Below, one piece after another: positions 34,100 to 54,045 of a DNA stretch of 64,000 bases. The translations under genes and the position numbers were made by a program. Where the stretch lies: positions 3,472,001 through 3,536,000 of the forward strand of contig CM031562.1 in NCBI GenBank assembly GCA_018466975.1, written 5' to 3'. Position 1 is the stretch's first letter. Each line of letters begins with the position of its first letter. The notes beneath the pieces were generated by a model that did no database searches, had not been told where the DNA came from, and worked only from the letters and a program-made list of their open reading frames with translations. The stretch is from Sparassis latifolia (taxonomy: Eukaryota; Basidiomycota; Agaricomycetes; Polyporales; Sparassidaceae).

Positions 34100-36664
34100 A
34101 CTCACTCAGAACCACTCAATTCATAGTGTGATATCATACATTAATAACATTAGTAATGAAAAATAAATATTATAAAATAGATATTGTAGAGGAAATGCAT
34201 ATCTTCATCCATCCAACTGAGCTGTTAATTTTTGCTAGCTCAGTAATATGTTTCAGAATGACCAACCTCTCACAGACTATACATTTTGCACATGTTACTC
34301 AAAACTGAGTGTAGATATCTTTGCATTATTTTTTTTTCAGACAGTGCAAAAAATTTCAAAAATTTCAGAGACATTTATTAGTGAGATCTCTGAAAATCAT
34401 TGTAATGTGTTATCACATTGGTCATTTTAGTACACTATGACTTCACTGAATACATTGGCTATGTAAGAAATTTCGTCTTAATGAACAAATGTCATACAGT
34501 TCTTAAATTCTGTTGAAGAATTTGTAAATTCTTAAGGCATGCACGTAAGCCATAGTAGGCCAAGCGGAGTGAAAAATGATGTAAGGTCTCGACTACTTGT
34601 ATAAACTTTTCTTACATCAAAACTAGAATATAAATCAAATATTATGTAGCATTAATGTCCAGCAAAGAGTTTTACAAAGTCATCAAGTATTGGCGTAATG
34701 CCTGCATCTCATATAGTTACCTGATTTAACAGCTAAAGATCAGGAACAATTCACAATGCTCCACTTTTCTTTAGCACACAAAACCAGTGAGAGCAGTATG
34801 ATGACTGACTAGGTTCATATACATCTGCTCACAAGGTAACTGGATTACACATTTCTTAATTCCTGGGGAGATAGAAATATTTGGATAGGCTCAAGGAACA
34901 TGCAGTTCCACTGGCATAATATATGGTGTGAACCTACATTATCCATGAACATTATCAAGCGGATCATACACATTGCGAGAGCTAGATGGCTTGATCTTGA
35001 AAGAACATGTCACTGCGAGTCATATAAAACTTTTCTTCTTTCGTGAAGCTAACCAGGCTCTTCACACCGAGTTTAATAGAAACTGATATGACAGCAGGAA
35101 GTATCCCGACATCTACAACTGCATCGGCAACATATCTTATAAGACCATTGAGCAGATGATGTTAGCACTTGATGAAGATTTCTACCATGTTCCATTCAGC
35201 TGGCCTATCGAAGGCATTCTATCGAAGACAAACATTCTTGAACTGACGGTGTGCTGCGAAGAAGACTACAGACCTTGGTGATGAATTGCATGATAAGTCC
35301 CTTTTTTCCTTCATACTTGTATCTCCTGACCTCGAGGTCGAGACTGAAAGTTGTCGCCTCTTGTGGTAGAGAAAAACATCGTTCTCATACTAACTGACCA
35401 TTTAATTGTTTCCGAGTTTTTAGAAGAACATTTTCAAGATCACACACAAGAATTCATCGCTTCATCGTGCACTCTAGAGGCAGATTCTAATTACTCACAT
35501 GTATCCTCCACTTTGACTCTATCTCGCATGAATGTTAGGCCGATGGACCGATCTGATGTGGTGTGCAATCAGGCATAATGACAGGTTGAGCTCCCTGCTT
35601 CCATTAGGGGCCCGGAATGCATCTCGCAAATAGGGACGATTCTCTGTCAGGTTGCTTGGTTGTCACTATTGACGAGAGGTACTCGGAGGTCGAACGGAAG
35701 CGTGAGTTGCTGCAGACAAGACTCTCAGCCTCTTTATTTCCTTTCTTAGTATTTTATTTTCTCTTTATGGCAACCACTTAGACCATTGTGTCATCGACAT
35801 CATCGTTCTTTTTCTTCTTCTATATACACTTGAGAGCAAATGAATCAGGGTGCTGGGAAGGTCCTGAGTAGAGTTTGTGTCAGGATCGGGCTGCATATGT
35901 TTGTACTTAAGAGACTCGGGTGTCCAGAGAAGGAGAGTTTTCCCTTCCCCTTGAATCTCACTCTCTCAGTCGAAGTCTTCAAGAATTGAACACGTCGAGG
36001 GTGTTGCGTTGAGTTGAAGTTGATATAAGGAAGAAGATATTCATAGTCTACTTATTACGCAGCCTCTACACTCTTCCTTATAACTTTATATTGTCACACA
36101 CTATTTCCGAAGTGTCTTCATAAAATGTACCTCAGTCTTCTTCTCTGAAGGCCAAGCATCTTTCATTGACTTTCGGGATTTTTAGAAAGAGTTTCTTTTC
36201 CTCTGGCCAAAGGCATTCATCATTATTAATATATTGGTAAGTCATTCTGGTGTTAACTTGGTTGCTAGTGTAAAATTAGGTGAACATTTAGTTAGAGGGA
36301 CGAGACTCTTCAATGGGTCTTCTGAAAATTGTCTAATAACTCTTGTATCCTTAGAGAATACACCTTGTACTAGCTTTACTTTCTTATCTACCTTTTTATA
36401 GGATTCTAATGTCTTGTATAGCTCTTCTGAGTTACACTCAAAGACATATGATAAACAATGTACATTATCATTGCATTCAAGCATAAATACATAATTATAT
36501 AATCTATAATCGAGTATCCTACTAGAGAATATAGTAGCACATTCTGAAAAATAAGAGGAAAGGATACTGGGTATATAGGTCATGTCATAACTATCAGAAA
36601 ACAACTTAATACCAAAACTGAAAGGGTTTTTTCGAGCAAAAGAAGGCTGGTGTGATGCATTCAT
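34100..36664 (-). mobile_element. Strongly mutated Ty3-type retrotransposon Pol relic
   Basis: The minus strand carries Pol segments in the usual order. First is 36664-36242 (a linker ending CSPNFTLATKLTPE), then about 36230-36080 (CLWPEEKKLFLKI and GTFYEDTSE), then, after an interruption, about 34930-34440 with AYPNISISPGIKK, DVYEPSQSSYCSHWFCVLKK, DAGITPILDDFVK and TPLGLLWLTCMP. This is the start of the reverse transcriptase of an Agaricomycete Ty3-type family different from the element at 40.5 kb. Stops replace residues expected to be Arg (CGA), Gln (CAA/CAG) or Trp (TGG), i.e. C-to-T or G-to-A changes. The part between 35000 and 36080 does not fit Pol and may be an insertion. It is an old, dead copy in AT-rich DNA. 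Confidence 0.7.
35035..35286 (+). pseudogene. Coding-like relic of unknown identity
   Basis: The plus strand reads about 80 codons with one internal TGA, including YPDIYNCIGNIS and LALDEDFYHVPFSWPIEG. The composition looks protein-like and differs from the AT-rich surroundings. It lies opposite and inside the Ty3-type relic, so it may be part of another inserted element or a captured gene fragment. A further frame at 35351-35578 (plus) could belong to it. I do not recognise it. Confidence 0.3.
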
Positions 36665-38225
36665 TATGAAAGAAGTTAATTAATTTATTAGTGATATCAG
36701 TCATTGCATTGAGGAGCATATCTTACACATGCTCACGCACCTCATCTTTCCTTATTGTGTCGTCTTCATTATCAGCATCACTCGCACCCAAGCTATCTCA
36801 TTTATCATTAGTGCTCTCTAAATCATCGACAATCTGAGCCAGCAGTCATTATTTTACTGTCACTATCAGACACGTAATCAGATCTTCTTTCCTCAGCCTT
36901 TGATGAGAATTTGTTGTGACCACATTCTTTTCACCTAAAGTATAATTTATTGAATCAATGATATGATTTTCTGGTCATTAATCATTCATCAACAAGCATT
37001 TTTATACCTTGCTTTTGGAACTCTTTAGCAGTAATTGGCTCAAATGACAACATCTTGTAAAATCCAACATATAGCCAGACTTCATCATGCAATCTCACAA
37101 ATACTCAGTGCACCTGCTGCGATTTAAAAACTCTGGCAGACTTCACATAATATAGGCTGGCATCGTCAGGATTCTTAGAAGCATGGAGATAATATACAAG
37201 GGAAAGCATCATGAAATTATTAATTCCATATATGTCAACTCTCTCTTACTAATTAAAGGGAACATTTTGATAAAGCTTCCACCATAAAGCTGGGAGATGT
37301 AGTAATATGAGAAAGTAAATTTGAGCAGCATTTTCTAAGTTTAAAATGATGAAGCTGGGATTGGAGTTCATTCATTCCAGTCCTAGCAATAATGTTTCAG
37401 AACTGATTGATGTAATCCTGATTGTCGCCTATCTGTTTTAACCTCTCAAGAGTTTTTGTTACTGTTCTTTCAGAATCGATATTCATAAAGGCTTCATTGA
37501 TTTGTTTACATTAAAATGGCTTCTGTATCAAGTTTCCTTCCATACTGCTACATTCCCTTTCCTTAGAAAGGACATTGCAAGTATAATTTGTGAATTGTTG
37601 TCATTATATATCTTCGAGTTGATCAATATATAGAATTAGATGTCATGCACACAGGTTACTGCTTCAGAGACATCTCTGAAGAAGCTCTTCAGCTATCCAA
37701 TCATTTTCTTAGTTGGTCTTAGTGATTGTACCTAAGGACTGATAAGGTAAAGATCAATGGTCCTACCTGTGGAGCAGGACTTGTATATATTGTCAAAGTA
37801 AGAGAAGAGATGAAAGCTGCAGCTAACCAGCTGAAGAATATACATGAAGATTCTACTTTGCATTAATCTCTTTTCTATAATGTTCCATACCACAGTCTCA
37901 TGCAAAAATCAAGAAAGCTTTGCAACTTGACTATAAGTTTGTTACTCAGTGGCTTAATGCAGCTGGGCTCCTAAAACTCCTCCTCATTGTGCTTAATGCA
38001 GCTAAAGATGTGCCCACTGATGCAGCCTAAGCTATCAGAGCGTCTAAGGCCAGCAACTCAATGCCAAGCAAGAGTGTAAAGCTTAGTGGAAGTGCAGAGG
38101 GCTCAGCGGAGGTGGTGGAGGTGACAAAGGTGGTGAAGGTGAATGATGAGTGTGACAGCAAGTCATGAAAAAGGCTGAGTAACCAAATTACTGAGATTGT
38201 TTAGGTGCAAGCCAAACTCTCAGTA
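36665..38225. other. AT-rich stretch without recognisable genes
   Basis: Short coding-like runs occur (for example about 37915-38028 plus, reading VTQWLNAAGLLKLLL, up to a TAA), but none can be tied to a family. The composition and isolated frames suggest further decayed mobile DNA. Confidence 0.4.
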
Positions 38226-39044
38226 ACTTTTGAGCTATTGTGAGTCTATTCTTACAAGTTTTAGTCTACTAGTCTGCTGTTAAACTCTTGCTTTTATGAA
38301 ATTCAATATATAAAGTACTTTCAGCTACATTTTAGGTAAAGTAGAATATTCTACTTAAAGACTATCACATAGTATATTTTTAAATTTATCTTGTGATGTT
38401 AAAAACACTGTATCTTCATTGCTAGTTTAAATGATTTTCTCAAATGATATACTATCATATCTATCACAAACAAGAATACTTATTATCATGTTTCAAAATA
38501 TATTTCACATTTTGTACTTTAATATCCAAACTAACCTAGTGTAAGATCAAACATACATTTAAGATTGATCTTCTTCAACTTTCATTCTCAATATAAGAAG
38601 AAAGGATAATAACAGCAATCTGTGTAAAAGATAGAGACATACAAGTTCTTCAAGTGATATATTCAACTTAAACAATGTGCCATTTGACAGAACATTTCAA
38701 TAAAGACAAATTATGTGATATACAGGAAAAGATATGTTCACTAAACAACATTTTGCATTGTGAAACATCCTATAGATAAGCAAATAATCTTTATTCTTAT
38801 TAAATACTATAGCATATTATGCTTAATTGTATCAGTCTGACAAAAGTGTTTTACAAACTACAAAATGACTAACTGTTAGCTTACAAGTAAATCTTATCTC
38901 AGACATTTCTTTAAGTAGAATATCCCACTTTGCCTAAACTGTAGCTGAAAGTACTTTATATAATTGAATTTCATAAAAGCAAGAGTTTAACAGCAGACTA
39001 GTAAACTAAAACTTGTAAGAATAGACACACAATAGCTCAAAAGT
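38226..39044. mobile_element. 819-bp foldback element with about 135-bp inverted repeats
   Basis: ACTTTTGAGCTATTGTG at 38226 is the start of a long inverted repeat. Roughly 135 bases (38226-38360) recur in reverse complement at about 38909-39044, with a handful of mismatches and small gaps. Both arms include the stretch AAAGTACTTTCAGCTAC or its complement. The interior of about 550 bp is AT-rich and non-coding. Long arms and a short interior match foldback or MITE-like DNA elements. No target duplication was evident at the ends I chose. Confidence 0.75.
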
Positions 39045-40120
39045 GCATTTTCTATTAATAGTGAAATGTTTTTATGTATTTTTGACATCATCGAATATTA
39101 ATAGTCTAGTGGGACATGTCATATAACAATCCTTCCATTGAACTATCTTATAAGTTGGATAATTTCATAGTAGGTTATCAATGTACTTTGATGCTCTAAA
39201 TGTATCAGCACTTGAAAGTCTTACAGGTACAATATGCTATAGATTATATTAAAGCTAAGTAATTTAATTATAAAAAATCTAATACAATTTTAAACATGTA
39301 TGAGACAGTCTACTAAATGTCTTAGCTCACAAATTCAAAGTATAAGAAGTGCTGAAGAAAGAATACGATGACTATAATGAACTCATTTATGTTATAATAT
39401 AATAGTATTCTATTACATATTGATTTATATGTACTATAAAAATCTACTATCTGAATTACAGTCTGTCATCATTACTTTAGTTTTTTATTACTATAAGCAT
39501 CATTATTTATATCTGGTGTAATAATAAGAATTCAATACTAGTCTACAAAAAAGACAGTAGTTATCAATGCTAAAGGTAAATGTTCTTTACTGGGCTATAA
39601 TCAGATGTAGTATTGCTTAAGCTGATATTGTAAATATACATTCATACTCTATACAGATGTAGAAAGATTATAATATATAGCAGATTTTGCAGTAATAAAA
39701 TGTGAAATCCTAGCCTGAAAAGTCCCATTATACCCCCTGACACCACATGACAAGTAATGATCTATAGGAACAAGCTGAACAAAGGAAGAACAAGAGACTG
39801 TACCTACTATACAATCTCCGGAAAATTTTATATGTGATCATATAAGGTTATGACCCAGGTAGAGATATGAGATATGTGATGAGGATCTGAACAGACCACA
39901 CATTTTGCAACAATTAGCAACAACGTATTAGTAGCTGTTGCAGCTAGTAGCTGGAAATATAAGGTATCCTAAAGTGCTCATGTACCAGTAGTCAGTGATA
40001 TACTAGACTAATGTAAGCATCTTACAAATTGACACTAGATGACATATCTAAGTTCATCTCATAGCACAAACTATCCTGTCCACTGCTTTCTCCACTTCTT
40101 CCACTCATGCACCCTCTCCA
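39045..40120. other. AT-rich stretch without recognisable genes
   Basis: No coding or repeat signal is supported, except that the last part must include the promoter of the interrupted gene starting at 40121. Confidence 0.4.
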
Positions 40121-40521
40121 ATGGAAGACTCCGAGGATGAAAAGCTGGTCATGGACTTGCACAGAAATGATGACCTATTTGAGAATACTCTGACATTCTC
40201 ATCTGATAGGTTTTACACCCCTGATGCCAAATCTCTAGATTATTTGGTGCTCAATACCTACTTCCATCCTGATGCTGCCAAGAATAAAAGGTGTCCTTAT
40301 CTAAGAAAGAACAATAAGAAGCATTTGAAGTGGACTAACAACCAATGCGAGTGTGCTGAACGAGCTTATATAATGAAGACGCTAGATGACTTTGAGAATG
40401 AGGTAAGCTATTTGATATTTACTCTGCTCTCGTGCTAATTCTAGTTTGCTCAGATGAAAGATTATTACTTGTCTAAAGGCATCAAGTCTGAGAATGACTA
40501 CATTCATTTGGACCATGCGGC
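40121..40521 (+). pseudogene. Unrecognised gene split by the retrotransposon (5' part)
   Basis: Exon 1 (40121-40402) encodes an acidic start (MEDSEDEKLVMDLHRNDD), a Cys/Lys-rich middle (KNKRCPYLRKNNKKHLKW, ECAERAYIMK) and ends at a GTAAGC donor. After an intron ending TTTGCTCAG, exon 2 continues in frame (MKDYYLSKGIKSENDY, LDHAA) up to 40521, where the LTR begins. The same five bases (GCGGC) recur at 56378-56382, after which the frame resumes as ATTTGAAG and reaches a GTGAGT donor. The insertion thus lies inside a coding exon and separates the two parts by 15.9 kb. No family is recognised, and the downstream exons are not resolved; nearby frames to about 56560 are candidates. The gene could be domestic or part of an older mobile element. 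Confidence 0.55.
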
Positions 40522-41164
40522 TGTTATGCGGCAGTGAAACACGAGCGTCTAGTCGAGTCGTTATGAGACAAGGTCTTAGTCTAAGACACAAGTCCGTTCA
40601 AGTGATACTTCTGGCGATGTCCTTGCACTGAAGGTCGATCAGAGTTCGTTCTTATGACTCGTAGTAGCTGTCTGCTACTGACGGTCGATCTCAGTCAAAG
40701 GCAAGTGAAAAACTGGTTTAATGGTAACCAGGTCGAGATAGGGATCCAGCTCGACGAGGTCGTCTACTTATACAAAAGGTATCCGCAGTACTACGCAGTA
40801 ATACGGGATCATTCATTGGCTAGATAAGGTGAAACGATGTCTGGGCAAGGTAACAGCGAGGAAGTAATATGTGTGAGAAAGCTGAGTAAGATCGTGAGAT
40901 ATAATTAGTACTAATGGGGATGACGGGTCGTGTATCAGAACGAGGTAAAGATGCGGCATACATGCACGACTTGCATGTTGTGATAAGAGGAAGGTCCGGA
41001 GTTGGATCCGGTATAACCCTAGACTAGGGGTTCTGGACGTTTGGGTAGAGAATCGGAGGTTATGCTCCGATGAGTCACGTGTTGGATCACGTGGTCTGGG
41101 TAAAGTAAGGGGAATGAAGAAAGGAAAAAGAAAAGACGTGCCATAACTGAGGAGCATTGTAACA
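40522..41164 (-). repeat. 3' LTR of the outer element
   Basis: This 643-bp LTR begins TGTTATGCGG and ends ATTGTAACA. It differs from its partner at 55736-56377 by about 14 substitutions and one single-base gap; all the substitutions I found are transitions. Confidence 0.92.
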
Positions 41165-41175
41165 TCAGCTCCCGT

Positions 41176-41956
41176 CTAACATTTCTTGTCCCACAAGAAA
41201 TATTTGTAGTCTTCATCGTTGTCGGGGACAGTCCTGGACATAATGATCACCTCCACATCTGTAGCATGTCCTTCAGCCAGTTCGTGGTCCTTGTTCATGC
41301 GTACATCCATCACGATAGAGATGACTACGATGCGAAGAAGTCGATGCGTGTAAGAAGGAGGGTTGCGATAATGGGGATTGACCTGTAGGTATGTGTAAAC
41401 GAGAGGGGCGAGGTCGAACAGGAATTGGTTCTGGTGATGAACGAGGAGTGGATGCAGGTCTCCCATCAGTGGTGTATCCGAGGATGTGCCCGATGTCTTC
41501 ATCTCCATGCTCCCTCCAGATCTCCTGTGCTGTATGACTGACTGTACTGCGCATCAGAGACCAGACTTGGTCGACTCTGGTTCGGGCTCTACTCGTCCTC
41601 TCCTCTGCTACGATGAGCTCTTGTCTGGCTGTCTGCATCCACTCGACCATTTCTAATGCTCGTTGCATAGAAACCACTGCTTGTCGATCTTGCGGGCGAT
41701 TTTGTAGGGCGACGAGAATATCTGTGAAGTCAACGGGGGTACGGATGGCCGAGATCAGACATGTAGCAAATTCTTGTTCGTCCGATGCGTGACTGAGTTC
41801 GATCGAAGGTGAAGGCGATGAAGCGTGGATGAAGGGTGTCTGTGTTCGGGAGGGTATTCCATTGACAAGCATAGGTGATGCGGGGGTACTCATAATCGTA
41901 GAAATGACTTCAGCGAGTATGTTGTGAACAAGGTCGTCTATAGCAGAAGTGGGCAT
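41176..41956 (-). pseudogene. Third accessory frame of the outer element, CCHC-ending protein
   Basis: The frame starts MPTSAIDDLVHNILAEV and has a Ser/Pro-rich segment and a charged helix likely to form a coiled coil (RALEMVEWMQTARQELI, EERTSRARTRVDQVW). It breaks at a TGA near 41273. In the same frame just past that stop lies a zinc knuckle, CYRCGGDHYVQDC (41266-41228), spaced Cys-x2-Cys-x4-His-x4-Cys, then a stop before the LTR. The inner element has the homologous frame. The combination of coiled coil and terminal CCHC resembles a nucleocapsid-like RNA-binding protein. That reading is inference. It sits downstream of pol, where Ty3 elements normally have nothing. Confidence 0.7.
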
Positions 41957-41991
41957 TGGTGATACGTGGTTTTCTCCTCCCTTTATACCTT

Positions 41992-42132
41992 TCAGTCATT
42001 AAGGGAATCGCGGTTATCTGTGATGTGAAACAGAATGTCGTGGATGTGGGTAACAATCAAATAGATGAAAATCCATTGGGCGATAAAGAGCATTCCCACG
42101 GAGATAAGGACTGCCTGGTCAGTTCCAGGCAT
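41992..42132 (-). CDS. Accessory membrane mini-protein 2 of the outer element
   Basis: The 46-residue frame begins MPGTDQAVLISVGMLF and holds one hydrophobic helix (VLISVGMLFIAQWIFIYLIV), followed by a short polar tail (THIHDILFHITDNRD). The inner element carries the same frame with 49 residues and only a few differences, so the frame has been kept open in both copies. Its start overlaps the end of the preceding mini-frame, an arrangement that suggests coupled translation from one mRNA. A role in the membrane is inferred only from hydrophobicity. Confidence 0.6.
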   Translation of the reverse strand: MPGTDQAVLISVGMLFIAQWIFIYLIVTHIHDILFHITDNRDSLND

Positions 42133-42211
42133 CGTTCTGATCACCCCAGCCACTAGCGTGTGGGTGGTCTCGTGTGAAGAGCGTGTGTTCGACGAGTCAT
42201 CTGATAAGGAT

Positions 42212-42295
42212 TCAGTGGATGATCCAAAGGAAAGTGAGAGTTGTGCAGTGGAGGACGATTAGGAAGATAACTAGGAAGGCCATCATGGTAGTCAT
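42212..42295 (-). pseudogene. Accessory membrane mini-protein 1 of the outer element, truncated
   Basis: The frame opens MTTMMAFLVIFLIVLHCTTL and continues with a hydrophobic helix but stops at a TGA (42212-42214). In the inner element this codon is CGA and the frame runs on for another 30 residues. The C-to-T change at a CpG explains the truncation. It starts just after the stop of pol. Confidence 0.6.
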
Positions 42296-42312
42296 TCCAG
42301 TTTCCTCATCCT

Positions 42313-44985
<2,673 letters not shown>

Positions 44986-45304
44986 TTAGGTCGAGATCTT
45001 ATTACTCTCTGTGACTTCCTAGAGTCTAACAACGAACTACCGACCGGACCGAACCTTGAAGACTGAACGATACACCCGATTCGATTGCTAAAGCACCGTT
45101 TGAGATTACTCTGTAATCGAGGTAGCTGAAGGGATAGACTGATCACTCATCTTCGGAGAGGGGTCTGTCCGAGAGACCAATAGGCCGAGGAGGCTGAGGT
45201 AATCACTCGAGCAATCAGCAAATAGGTGTATCAGTTTGAAGACAGAAGACACTCTACGGGCTTGTTAGCCGACGATGAACGAACCCACTTAGTTAAGGAC
45301 GGTG

Positions 45305-50520
<5,216 letters not shown>

Positions 50521-50557
50521 AGGACCAGGGAATCCAGTAGAGGAGAAGAAACCCGGA

Positions 50558-50734
50558 ATGACTACCACGACGGTTTTCCTCATCATCTTCCTAATCGTCC
50601 TCCACTGCACAACCCTCGCCTTTCTTTGGATCATCCACCGAATCCTTATCAGACGACTTGTCGAACACACACTCTTCACGCGAGACAGCCCGCACGCTAA
50701 CGGCTGGGGTGATCAGAACGATGCCTGGAACTGA
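50558..50734 (+). CDS. Accessory membrane mini-protein 1 (inner element)
   Basis: A 58-residue frame begins MTTTTVFLIIFLIVLHC and contains one long hydrophobic helix (VFLIIFLIVLHCTTLAFLWI), followed by a basic turn (HRILIRRL) and a polar tail ending GDQNDAWN. By the positive-inside rule the tail would face the cytosol. The corresponding frame in the outer element starts identically but is cut by a stop. It begins right after pol and its last 14 bases overlap the next mini-frame. I know no named Ty3 protein like it; the possibility that this is chance is reduced by its presence in both copies. Confidence 0.6.
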   Translation: MTTTTVFLIIFLIVLHCTTLAFLWIIHRILIRRLVEHTLFTRDSPHANGWGDQNDAWN

Positions 50735-50870
50735 TCAGGCAGCTCTTATCTCTGTGGGAATACTCTTTATCGTCCAATGGATTTTCATCTATTTGATTAT
50801 TACCCGGATCCACGACATTCTATTTCACATCACAGATAACCGCGACCCCCTTAACGACCGAAAGGTATAA
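50721..50870 (+). CDS. Accessory membrane mini-protein 2 (inner element)
   Basis: A 49-residue frame begins MPGTDQAALISVGILF with one hydrophobic helix (ALISVGILFIVQWIFIYLII) and a tail RIHDILFHITDNRDPLNDRKV. The outer copy (41992-42132) has the same frame with conservative differences. The ATG lies within the end of the previous mini-frame and the stop codon (50868-50870) overlaps the TATAAAAG block at 50866-50873. Function unknown; a small single-pass membrane protein is all that can be said. Confidence 0.65.
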   Translation: MPGTDQAALISVGILFIVQWIFIYLIITRIHDILFHITDNRDPLNDRKV

Positions 50871-50883
50871 AAGGGGGAGAAAA
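50866..50883 (+). promoter_or_regulatory. TATA-like box merged with a polypurine tract
   Basis: TATAAAAG (50866-50873) runs directly into a 15-base purine tract (50869-50883) that ends 13 bases before the ATG of the CCHC frame. The outer copy keeps the same arrangement (TATAAAG followed by GGAGGAGAAAA-like purines at about 41964-41987). It could be an internal promoter for the third frame, or an extra polypurine tract used to prime plus-strand DNA. Confidence 0.45.
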
Positions 50884-50896
50884 CGACATATCATCA

Positions 50897-51660
50897 ATGC
50901 CCACTTCCGCTATAGACGACCTTGTTCACAATATACTCGCTGAAGTCGCCTCCACAATTATGAGCATACCCGCATCGCCTACGCTTGTCAATGGAGTACC
51001 CTCTCGAGCACAGACACCCTTTATCCGCACCTCATCGCCCTCACCTTCCATCGAACTCAGTCACGCATCGGACGAACAAGAATTTGCCACACGCCTGGTC
51101 TCGCTATCCGTGTTCCTGTCGACTTCACAGATATCCTCGCCGCCTTACGAAATCGCCCGCAAGATCGATAAGCGGTGGTTTCCATGCAACGAGCATTAGA
51201 AATGGTCGAGTGGATGCAGACGGCCAGACAAGAGCTCATCGCAGCAGAAGAAAGGACGAGTAGAGCCCGGACCAGAGTCGACCAAGTCTGGTCGTTGATG
51301 CGCAGTACGGTCACTCGTACAGCACAGGAGATTTGGAGGGAGCATGGGGACGAAGACATCGGACACATCCTCGGATACACCACTAATGGAATACCCGCAT
51401 CCACTCCTCGCCGTCGCCAGAACCAATTCCCGCTCGACCGCCTCCTCGCTCGCACGCACTCCAGTGGACGATCTCCGTTATCCCAACCATCTTTCTCGAC
51501 TGCATCCACTTCTTCGCCGCAGTCATCCCTACAGGAATGGACGTATCCCGAACAAGGATCACGAACCAGCCGCGGACATGCTACAGATGTGGAGGAGATC
51601 ATTATGTCCGCGACTGCCCCCGACGACGATGAAGATCACAATATTTCTTGTGGGACAAGA
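50897..51660 (+). pseudogene. Accessory CCHC-ending protein (inner element), frameshifted
   Basis: It starts MPTSAIDDLVHNILAEVAS, nearly identical to the outer copy, and reads about 100 codons before indels shift it. The helix-rich middle continues in the frame from 51175 (RALEMVEWMQTARQELI, RTRVDQVWSLMRSTV). The knuckle CYRCGGDHYVRDC lies at 51579-51617 and is followed at once by a short Arg-rich end and a stop. All four zinc ligands are present in both copies. A coiled coil plus terminal zinc knuckle suggests RNA binding and self-assembly, a Gag-like role that would complement the degenerate knuckle of the main Gag. This is inference. Confidence 0.68.
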
Positions 51661-51679
51661 AACGTTAGACGGGAGCTGA

Positions 51680-52222
51680 TGTTACAACGCTCCCCACTTG
51701 TGGCACGTCTTTTCTTTTTCTTTTCCTTGTTCCCTTTACGTTACCAGACCACGTGATCCAACACGTGACTCATTGGAGCGCAACCTCCGATTCTTTACCC
51801 AGATGTCCAGAACCCCTAGTCTAGGGTTACACCGGATCCAACTCCGGACCTTCTTCTTATCGCGCATGCAAGACGTGCATGTACGCCTCATCTTTACCTC
51901 GCTCTGATACACGACTCGTTATCCCCATTAGTACTGATTATCTCTCACGACCTTACTCAGCTTTCTCATACATATTACTTCCTCGCTGTTACCTTGCCCA
52001 GATATCGCTTCACCTTATCTAGCCAATGAACGATCTCGCATTACCGCGTAGTACTGCGGATACCTTTTGTATAAGTAACGACCTTGTCGAGCTGGATCCC
52101 CATCTCGACCTGGTTAGCAGACCATTAAACATAAGAACAGCTTTTCACTTGCCTGCGAGGACATCGCCAGAGTGTCACTGAGACTTGTGTCGACCTAAGT
52201 CAGTAGCAGACAGCTACTACGA
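51680..52222 (+). repeat. 3' LTR of the inner element, disordered at its end
   Basis: Positions 51680 to about 52105 match the 5' LTR almost exactly. After CTGGTTAGCAG the sequence turns into short LTR fragments in shuffled order (AGCTTTTCACTTGCC, GCGAGGACATCGCCAG, GACTTGTGTC, CAGTAGCAGACAGC) with deletions between them, and the TAACA end is missing. The outer pol resumes at about 52275. Confidence 0.75.
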
Positions 52223-52259
52223 GATTTCTTCTTTAAATACCTTATCATAAGAACGATAA

Positions 52260-54041
<1,782 letters not shown>

Positions 54042-54045
<4 letters not shown>

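Noticed and set aside
50558..50870. Membrane mini-proteins as an envelope gene
   Set aside because: They are 58 and 49 residues with one helix each and no signal peptide, ectodomain or glycosylation pattern; an env-like role is not supported.
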